Positions 7,580-14,262 of a DNA stretch of 14,262 bases are shown piece by piece (position 1 is the stretch's first letter; every line of letters begins with the position of its first letter). The stretch is from positions 1-14,262 of the forward strand of contig WTXI01000574.1 in NCBI GenBank assembly GCA_022376515.1. Reading direction: 5' to 3'. The notes below the pieces were generated by a model that worked only from the letters and a program-made list of their open reading frames with translations, did no database searches and was not told the DNA's origin. The position numbers were made by a program, and so were the translations under genes. Source of the stretch: Lactifluus volemus (Eukaryota; Basidiomycota; Agaricomycetes; Russulales; Russulaceae).

Positions 7580-8877
7580 CTATGAAGGCCTAAACACTTC
7601 ATTTCGTGACGCCCACCCGCCTTTGTGCGGACCAGAAACCGGCCAGTACTGGGAAGAAGCTTGAGTGGACGTGGACTGTACTTGGAGAGGGGCATCGTTT
7701 GGAATCTGCTGCTGCTTCCTTCCAGGTTTCCGAGCATGTCCATGGTCACGCTCGAGATGAGTGACCCGTTTTCGCTTTCCTATGATCATCTTTTGACATC
7801 CAGGTTCAGGGCATTGTTCCGGCTCAGAATGGACATCGTCGAAATGACGAGTGACGGCTTTCTGCGCGTGAAATCTCCTCTCCGCCGCATAACCCACATT
7901 TGAAGGGCTTTTTTTTTTCTTTCTTCTCTGTCCAGATACTGTGAGCCCTACGCTGCAGATTGGGATTGCGAAGACTCACCCTTTTGTACTGGCGAGTTTG
8001 TGGGACCATGATCACCCAAGGTGGGGACATCGTCTTCGTCAGATTCTTCTTCGGAGTCGGAGTCAAGGGTCATGTTGTCTCCTATAGTTGATGAGGTCAG
8101 AATGAAAGAGGAATGATCGTTTGAGGCCGTCGAAAGCTGCTTACCAGAGGTATCCATCGAGAAGGTATTGTCATTCAAAGATGGAGTATCCACTTGTTGC
8201 AGATGTCCGGAGGATGATGATGACCAGTGGCGTGAGGCTTCAACCGGCGGGGAGTATGGTACACTCTGAGGTTGCTTACGCGAGTGGGTGTCAAGGGTTG
8301 TGCCAGTGGGATCATAATCATGGCTAAAATTGGTACCATCGATCTCGGCAGACGATGCTGCTGTCCCATCGTACACGGTGGGCACCCCGAGATCGTATTC
8401 GTCATATCCTTCGGAGTGCTCACCCGGGGGATTCGTCGAGAAGGTAATGACATTCAAAGGTGAAGTCCCCATTTGTTGCAGAGTTCCGGAGGGTGATGAC
8501 GACCAGTCGCTTGAGGTCTCAATCGGCAGGGCGTACGATATCGTCTGGGTTTGCTCGTACAACTGCGTGTCGAGGGATGTGAGACCATCATCTTGACGAA
8601 AGTGAGTACCATCGATCTCGGCAGTTGGGTCGTATTCGCCATATCCTTCGGGATTGTGCTCAAAGTATGCAGTGTATAGAAAAGGGGCAGTCTGCTGGTC
8701 AGGCATGGGGTCCACATTGTGTAGATATGGTAGAGCAAGGGCGTTGTCCAGACTCTTAGGATCAGCGGCGTTGAGGCGCAAGCAGACCTATGGGTGGTCA
8801 TTGTTTAGTAGAAATGAATGGCTCGGAGCAATAATGCTCACTGTATAAAAGTCTTCTTCCTGCGGGGTGTAAACCAT
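7580..8877 (-). CDS. X2: C2H2 zinc-finger protein, best preserved member of the X family (frame change in finger 1)
   Basis: Likely nuclear DNA-binding regulator. Exon 1 (8877-8842) reads MVYTPQEEDFYT. Intron 1 is 8841-8788 (GTGAGC...CATAG, 54 nt, with CTAAAC near its end). Exon 2 (8787-7980) is one open frame of 269 codons. It contains a tandem duplication of about 93 residues, many Ser/Thr/Tyr/Asp, and an acidic run LDSDSEEESDEDD at about residues 252-265. Intron 2 starts GTGAGT at 7979. The acceptor at 7928 (52 nt) leads in frame to the basic EKKEKKKPFKCGLCG, the Cys half of finger 1, but this frame stops at 7824 (315 aa). The acceptor at 7939 (41 nt) leads to the frame carrying AVTRHFDDVH and an intact finger 2, C-x4-C-x12-H-x4-H, at about residues 324-347, ending at 7580 (400 aa). 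Finger 1 has 40 nt between its second Cys and first His where 36 is canonical, so a 4-bp insertion is likely. It could be a recent pseudogene or use the second acceptor. Confidence 0.72.
8161..8668 (-). repeat. Internal tandem duplication in X2 (about 93 codons)
   Basis: Positions 8161-8428 and 8440-8668 are two copies. GAAGGTAwTGwCATTCAAAG starts at 8161 and 8440, 279 bp (93 codons) apart, and GTACCATCGATCTCGGCAG starts at 8333 and 8606. The protein units share EGYxEYD, AEIDGT.F, LDTq, Y..P.E.S..WSSS.SG.LQQ and TFS. The upstream copy in protein order lacks a piece of about 12 codons that the second has. The duplication keeps frame, as expected if it arose while the gene was coding. Confidence 0.85.
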
Positions 8878-8970
8878 TTTTTCCTACAGCACAAGGCGGT
8901 CCAAGTGAAATGGGGGATCACGGTCAGCGCATGTGAACTTGGAAAGATTCATTTTTTTATCGTAGCTCTT

Positions 8971-8985
8971 GGTGCCAGTGGCACC
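8971..8985 (-). promoter_or_regulatory. Palindrome GGTGCCACTGGCACC upstream of X2
   Basis: Perfect 6+3+6 dyad 93 nt upstream of the X2 start codon, in the same sequence context as the X1 palindrome. On the minus strand it is followed by CGATAAAAAAAT (8962-8951), a TATA-like A/T element. Conservation with X1, in a region that has otherwise diverged strongly, argues for a binding site. Confidence 0.55.
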
Positions 8986-10101
8986 CATAGTGATACACAA
9001 GGGAAAGAGAAGACCTATTCGATGTTCGGTCGTTCCTGGCTGGCACTCGACCAAGGGAGGGTGCGAATGCAGCCTATTCCATAATTGACCTGACTTCTAA
9101 GACCTTAAGGTAAGAGATGAGGGCGTACGCTACCATCTTGGCACCAGGGGGTGTTGATTCGTGACTCTTTTGCGAAGGATGAGATTTGACCAGGTGCCAT
9201 TATAGCGAGCGCTCATAGATCTTCAGATGCAAACTGTGATAAGATATGTGGCGATGCCCAAAACTGTCGGCCGGAATGGTGCCGAGAGTGCCAGTGGTGC
9301 CAGCGCTGAGTGTACGAGGCATAAGATTCAAATCGAACGTAAATGCATCTTTTCTCGGCAAAAAACCTGAAAGTAGCAATAACATCACGCCTGTGCGTTG
9401 CCGTGTGGGGGGATTACGCAATCGGGCGCTACAATCAATGGCCACGCACGGGTCCGCTTTGTCTGTGCTCTAGCTACAGCCGTCTTTAATGGCATGTTCG
9501 CACGGTTGAGGGCGAGATCAAGGCTTGGCTATTAACGCACACATTCGATGGCTGCTTGAAAAACGGCTGATAAGTGCCATCTCGATGTTTTGGAAAAGCG
9601 TGCGATGCCTTGCCACGGGCGTGATAACCTACGGAATAGTCAAAATTCAAGGTCGCGTCACTGGGCGTCAGGGTGCCATTGGGGACCTCAAAAGCAAGTG
9701 CCAGTGCCAGTGGTGGCGCGAAAGGCGCAAACCCACAGGGACGGGCGCTGGCCCCGTCTGGCACTGCACACGTGGAGTAATTTCGACCGTTATGTCAGCT
9801 GTCGGGTTCGGATTTCGCTAGCGGGCTAATTAAATTAGTCAGCTTCTACACGTGTTGATCGATTTTGTCAACCTCGTTAGCCATTCTTATAGAACATACC
9901 CAATACTTGTTCCTGGCTTCAGCCTCTATAAGACCATCGACTGTATGAAGCAGATATAAGGCCTAGAGGTGCAGTTAGCAAGAACTGAAAGTGAGTGTAA
10001 CAACTGATAACTGACCTCACTCATTGGGGAACATGTCTGAGTTGTGATACGGAACGATCAAGAGATGTGTGTGTGGCTAGAAGTAAATGACAGACTAAAA
10101 A

Positions 10102-10389
10102 ATGATTGTTTATATACTGGACATGTTCGAGCGGGGGCACCAGTGCCCGCGGAAGTGGCGGTACCAGACGCCAGACGCCGCCAGGCGAGACCCCTATGCC
10201 ATGGCACCCCTGCACAGGCTAGCGAAGCTCGTGCAGCTGACTCCTTGGAAAGGACACCCTAGGTTACATGGGCCAGGAAAACCTCCAGGAAGAGCCTTGA
10301 ATAATCCAAATATGTTTAACGCTGAATTGAACCCTCACTTTGTTGATGAGCTTGGACCGCCAGGACCGGAGAGGAGAGTGCAGTAGTAG
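10102..10389 (+). CDS. Y2: short divergent open reading frame of unknown function
   Basis: The frame opens right after a TAA and has ATGs at 10102 and 10123, giving 94 or 87 residues. The second ATG is the one shared with Y1 (MFERGHQC against MFGRGHHC). The protein is basic and Pro/Gly-rich in its second half (GHPRLHGPGKPPGRALNNPN), with Trp-Lys-Gly in the centre and an acidic patch near the end. It has no signal peptide, membrane segment, CaaX end or known domain. A TATATA-type sequence lies at 10110-10118. It diverges from X2 with about 1.2 kb between the starts. It could be a real small gene at the far end of the A region, or an open frame that survived by chance in a repeat. The broken relative in A1 gives weak support only. 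Confidence 0.35.
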
Positions 10390-10939
10390 TCCAATGTGTC
10401 ACAAGCCTGCCGTTATACACGGTCTGTGGCTCACACTTTTCCCCACTCTGTCAGATGCAGCGTAACTTTGATATGTCACAGTCAGCAGTTTCTTGGATAC
10501 TGCCTGCATGCGGCATGAGAGAGGGGTTAAACTGTGAGCAGAGAAGATCCGTCTGATTAGGGAGCTGACATCTGTAGCCGACGGTGCAGAAACTCCAACG
10601 GATTGGCTAGCATGCTAACGCGTGGCCATGTCCAGCCAGTCATAAAACCATGAAGGTGGTCAAAGAACAGTACGGTGACGCGGTGCAATCTCAAGTGAGA
10701 CAGTACGCAGAGAGTTTGTGGGACTGTCTCGAGATTATGCCAGAGCACTTAGTTGACGGTTGCTGAGAGTATGAGACAAATCGAATGCTGGCCTTGAGCA
10801 AGAAACGCTTGAGGGTCTCGAGAAGGCCGGGGGAAGTCAACATGGTTGACTCCGTCACGTGTCACACCTAGTTGTAATTTTCGAAGCCCGAAAATGTGAA
10901 TTTACATATATAAAAACCCTGGTACATAATCAAGGTAAA
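10390..10939. other. Stretch without a recognised gene
   Basis: Only short frames on both strands are present, with no family resemblance. A dyad AGTCAAC-ATG-GTTGACT lies at 10835-10851, close to CGTCACGTGTCAC. The 3' flank of X3 (about 10890-10940) is AT-rich with a TATATATAAA run on the plus strand. Confidence 0.45.
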
Positions 10940-12617
10940 TGTCATGATGCATGTTATTGCCAAACACCTGAAAACCATATTCAAGGTAGCACAGTCATCG
11001 CCAAGACAGCTCAGATCGGAGAGGAGCGGCGACGGTCGGAATGACGATCGTAGTAGGCTTGAGGCCCCGGCGGTTTTGTCGCATGAGGCATAGGTCCTTC
11101 CACTCCTGAATCAAACACACCCATACCCTATACAGCTGCTGAGGGAGGCTGGTGAGCTTGAGCTACCCATTGAAATTCAGAGGATTCAATTTGCTGTGGT
11201 GGGGTTGTGGCCCTTGTGGGGGCCATCGTGATGACCTTCGCCAAAGTGAGCATAGATTTCGGCAGACGATCGGTGTCGAAAACCTCGGAAAGGGGGTATG
11301 CATCTCCAGCTTATCAATACGGGCGTATGGGTAGCTGTCACGAGCCCTCGATCTTAAATGAAAGCCATACCAAAATGTCTGGTCATTCTTGTTCGTGAGA
11401 CGAAGAGTATCAGTCAGCGGTTTGACTCGCAATAGGGAGGTGAAATGCCAGTAAATGCTCCAGCACTCATCTTGCTTGTCCGAATGCCCGACTCCGAATG
11501 CTTCCGGTTCGGAGCAGCGGCTTCGTGGGTTGAGACCAGGGTTGGCTCCTTACGGGGAACGACGAAACTCATTCCGATCATGGGCAGGGCAGCCATCTAA
11601 AGGCTCCAGTCCCTAATCGGCTGAGACACACCTGGCAATATCTCGACTTACAGCTGGTCCATAAGTTGACGACCACCTACCAACACCTCGTACTCTCAGG
11701 AAATCTTCTAAAGGATCGGACCTACTCCCAGATAAAGATAAGGAGGGAGCACGATACAGTGATTGCAGCTGGACTGGGAAGTGCCTGAGCCAAGACATTA
11801 GGTGGATTGAGGACCCGCGAGGGGTGGAGTGGGAGGTGTGAGAACCAGTGCGGATGGGGATGCTGGGAGAGCTGGGGGTGAAGTGGTGCGGATGCTGGTG
11901 CGGCCAACGCCGATACGGAGGTGTCTGTGGGTGGTGCTGGTAGGTAGTGGAGGTAATTGACGTGAGAAGAGTGGAGGAACAGAAGGTGCAGAGAGGGGAA
12001 GGAATGAGGTGGGCGTCGAGCTGTAATCGAGAGCAGACGGGGGTTTGAAGGGATGAAGGAGCCGGGAATTGAGTGAGTACTAGTAGTAGAGGAGGTGTGC
12101 GTGAGGTAGCGAGGTGCAGCGATGTCTCACTATTCTTCACAGTACAATTCAAGGCATAAATAATTTTTTACATTTTTCATCATAGCTACAACAATCAATG
12201 GAACGGCCACGACGGTAAATCTAAGGCCTAGGGCCAACGAGATATGAGAAGTACGGGCGAAAATGTACATAGGCTCTCCTACGACGAAGAGCGTACGAGA
12301 GCGAGACATAAATCGAGCGCAGGAAGTAAGAGGCAGTATAGAGAAAATTAGGGAACGCGGACATACACAGAGCAAAGGGAGACAGACGGAATCTCTACTT
12401 GCGGGAGTCCGTAGAACGCTTCGAGCGGCAACGAGTCAATCTGCCTAACCAAGGGCTGTTGCACCAGGTTACGGTCGTGCTCGTACGAGTAGTCGTAGAG
12501 GCCAGAAGGCTCCTCAAGCCATCTACGAATGAACATTGTTTAACAGGGTGTGTGTAACAAGGAGGCTCACTTCATTAGCGTCGTTTCAACTAGCGTTGAA
12601 GCTGTTTAGGTTGAGGT
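10940..12617 (-). pseudogene. X3: strongly decayed C2H2 zinc-finger gene copy
   Basis: Identified by position and by pieces shared with X1 and X2. Intron 1 (12570-12523, GTGAGC...CGTAG, 48 nt) aligns with intron 1 of both relatives. The exon 1 equivalent (about 12617-12571) has lost a usable ATG and has stops. Exon 2 opens WLEEPSGLYDYSYEHD and runs to 12350. A Ser/Thr/Pro/His-rich open stretch follows at 11613-12152. SSAEI near 11250 matches the X2 duplication unit. CCACAGCAA...TCTGAATTTCAATGG and GTAGCTCAAGCTCACC (about 11144-11192) match the X1 repeat. GAAGGACCTATGCCTC (11085-11100) matches X1 finger 1, with a diverged His region near 11041. A finger 2 remnant lies at about 10967-10999. Many frame changes and stops rule out one protein. 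It is longer than X2, so the middle part varies in length across the family. Confidence 0.6.
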
Positions 12618-14160
12618 CTTCTATAGCCACTGTTCGAGAAAACAAGAGGAGGATCGCGGTCAACGCCTACAATTGATGTATCGTAGCCCTTTGATGCCAA
12701 AGACACCCATGAGTAATACACGATACGTCCTCCCCGGCACTGGATCAAGGGACATGACGTGGGAATGTAGTCTGCTCTACAGCTGACTTAGCTGCAACTG
12801 GGAAAGGGAGAAACGAGGGGATGGGAATATGGCACCGTCTGGCACCCTGGGGATTCTGATCGAAGGACCCTTTCGGCACCTCCGAAGTTGCAATTGACAT
12901 TGTACATAGATGTTTGAATGCAACCCGCGATAGGATTTGCTCCACTCTGGGCGGCGAACGGTGCCAGCGCTTTACGTTTGGAGAGACCACCCGATGCCTC
13001 TCAACAATAAGCGGAGTCTGTTCAAGGAAAGCAGCAGTACAGCCAGGCACGAATTTCGATAAGGTCACGGTCTTTTTTTTTGGCCCCGTACACTTCTGCA
13101 AACAACACCAACGTGAGAAAAAAGAACATGGACATTGACGGAAATCCTCTCCGGCTGGCACCGTCCTGATTTGTGTGCATGCGGCTCGGATTATAACACC
13201 ATTGAGGCCTAGATCAAGGTGTGCGACAGTTCAGCTGTGAGCGCATGAACGTGCGCGCACATTCGATGGCTGTTCGAGAAGCGTCCCATTTCGGTTTTTT
13301 AAAACATGCGATGCATTGCCAAAGCGTTATATTGTATACCCTGATTTATCATTGGTCAGTGTGTATCACAGTACGCCAGGTGCCGATGACAGATGCCAAA
13401 AAAAAACTCCCCAAAGAGATGTGCCGAGTGCCAGCACAGCACCAAGTGCCGGTGGCGCAGGTGTCGTCTTTTCGCAGAAGATAGCGACCTCACCTGTGGG
13501 TTGAAGCTTTGACGTTGCGCGTGGAAATTTGACACTGTACTAACCCGCGGGGCGGGCCATGAGGCAGGTGTAACGGATCAGTCACGCTTATCCGTGACTC
13601 GCGTGACAAACCACATTTTTCTTGTTTTCTATATAACACAGTTCTACGCAAAACACACACACACACGGAATATGCTTGCATGTGGTACAGGATGTCATAT
13701 GTCAAATTTCGTGGTGATTGAGCAAGAACTGAATGAAAAATTCGAAGTGGCCCATTGCCCCCGAACTGGTGCATTATTACCCCCGCAGGGTTAGTACTGA
13801 GGGCGTGTTGATCAGTCAGATTCAAATTGTCACGTGAGAAAGTCCGACAAGGCTTGCAACAAGGCCAGTCCAGGGGAACGGTGCCGAAATCGTGCCCGGT
13901 TCGGTGGAGCCGGATTCCATGTATCACACGCTCACACTAGACCAGGGGTTGAAGGCCATGACGAGTCAGAGATATCACTGGTCACTGTCAAGACTACACG
14001 TTCCCCACCGCATTATATAGGGACAACTGGTCCGCACAACCTGCGCTGCTCGCTCTCCGCCGATGTAGAGAGCTCCGCCCCGTAGTCGTCGTATACATGA
14101 GATCTGCGTAAAGACACACCCAGAGTCATTGTAGTGGCGTGCGTGTGTACGCGCATGTGT
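12618..14160 (+). repeat. Repeat A3: upstream region of gene X3
   Basis: Ordered matches to A2: the degenerate palindrome block at 12680-12715, CGGCACTGGATCAAGGGA at about 12736, a GGCACC cluster at 12830-12880, ATTCGATGGCTG at 13261-13272 and GTGCCA sites at 13379-13450. The distal part (13872-13925) is the reverse complement of 740-800 in A1, and 13973-14160 matches 455-711 in A0, including the 50-bp block at 14030-14079. A (CA)n run lies at about 13652-13665. Open frames here are short and I do not regard them as genes. Confidence 0.72.
12693..12707 (-). promoter_or_regulatory. Degenerate palindrome upstream of X3
   Basis: GATGCCAAAGACACC occupies the place of the GGTGCC-N3-GGCACC dyad of A1 and A2, with a substitution in each half. 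It is flanked by the same TACGATA and GTGTAT..CTCATGG-type context. Loss of the dyad accompanies decay of the X3 coding region. Confidence 0.45.
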
Positions 14161-14262
14161 GGCCCCAGTAAGCTAGTAAGTTACTAGACAATATGAGCTG
14201 CCGGTATTCAGTTGATGGTTAGCTATTCCGTAAGTTGCGAGGTAGCTAGGTGGCATCTCGTA
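14161..14262. other. Right edge, unassigned
   Basis: Similarity to A0 ends near 14160. The rest contains a small dyad CTAGTAA-G-TTACTAG at 14173-14187 and no recognisable gene. Confidence 0.4.

Larger units (their letters stand above)
8878..10390 (+). repeat. Repeat A2: upstream region of gene X2
   Basis: This shares ordered blocks with A1 (inverted), A3 and A0: the palindrome block at 8947-8990, GGCTGGCACTCGACCAAGGG at about 9038-9057 (compare 12728-12750), a GACCAGGTGCCATTA-type block near 9187 (compare A1), the ATTCGATGGCTG block at 9543-9554, and a GTGCCA cluster at 9670-9760. Its distal end (about 10075-10320) matches the Y1 area of A1. The strongly conserved 50-bp tail block of A0 and A3 is absent. 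Many GGTGCC/GGCACC half-sites occur (for example 8971, 9032, 9139, 9194, 9279-9300, 9671, 9698, 9755). No gene is seen between 8878 and 10100. Confidence 0.72.

Noticed and set aside
7580..10389. Mating-type-like divergent gene pair (X2/Y2)
   Set aside because: The divergent layout recalls basidiomycete HD loci, but X2 has C2H2 fingers rather than a homeodomain. Y2 has no homeodomain and no CaaX pheromone end.
11613..12152. Separate 179-codon Ser/Thr/Pro/His-rich gene
   Set aside because: It starts at a non-ATG codon, is low in complexity, and lies inside X3 on the same strand. It is better read as the remains of the X3 middle region.
1..14160. A0 and A3 as the two long terminal repeats of one retrotransposon
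   Set aside because: They have the same orientation, but no gag, protease, reverse transcriptase or integrase is found between them, no TG...CA ends or primer-binding site are seen, and two more A copies lie inside, one inverted.

Overview
The window looks like a gene-poor, repeat-rich stretch of a filamentous fungus, most likely a mushroom-forming basidiomycete (Agaricomycetes). This is inferred from several short GT-AG introns (48-69 nt) with CTRAY-like branch points, a fragment resembling the N-terminal helical domain of fungal STAND/NLR proteins, fingers of a fungal-type C2H2 protein family, and the lack of bacterial gene density. Most open frames are short and many begin at non-ATG codons. 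I see no rRNA, tRNA or CRISPR, and no recognisable transposase or reverse transcriptase.

The main content is a duplicated module. Three copies of one C2H2 zinc-finger gene family (called X here) occur: X1 at 2262-3024 (+), X2 at 7580-8877 (-) and X3 at about 10940-12617 (-). Each has a tiny first exon, a 48-54 nt first intron in the same place, an acidic or low-complexity middle part and a C-terminal pair of zinc fingers. X2 is nearly intact but has a small frame-changing indel in finger 1. X1 has stops, a frameshift and a tandem-repeat middle. X3 is strongly decayed. Each gene is preceded by about 1.4-1.6 kb of related upstream DNA (A1, A2, A3), and a fourth upstream copy (A0) enters from the left edge. 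The A regions are dense in GGTGCC/GGCACC half-sites. A1 and A2 carry a full palindrome (GGTGCC-N3-GGCACC) next to a TATA-like box about 70-95 nt before the start codon. A short divergent frame (Y) sits at the far side of A2, with a broken relative in A1.

Layout: 1-715 A0 (+); 725-2261 A1 (-) with decayed Y1; 2262-3024 X1; 3025-3800 non-coding, with a 20-bp tandem repeat and one arm of a 25-bp inverted repeat; 3800-4205 repeat B1; 4261-4595 NLR-like gene fragment; 4695-5205 repeat B2; 5206-6050 unassigned, with weak coding signal and the other 25-bp arm; 6050-6530 a short direct repeat; 6530-7500 no recognisable gene; 7580-8877 X2; 8878 to about 10390 A2 with Y2; 10390-10940 nothing recognised; about 10940-12617 X3; 12618-14160 A3; then unassigned sequence to the end.

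The simplest reading is a multicopy, possibly self-regulated zinc-finger gene family that spread by segmental duplication, or as cargo of an unrecognised mobile element, and is decaying in a repeat-rich region. All homology calls were made by eye, without database searches.
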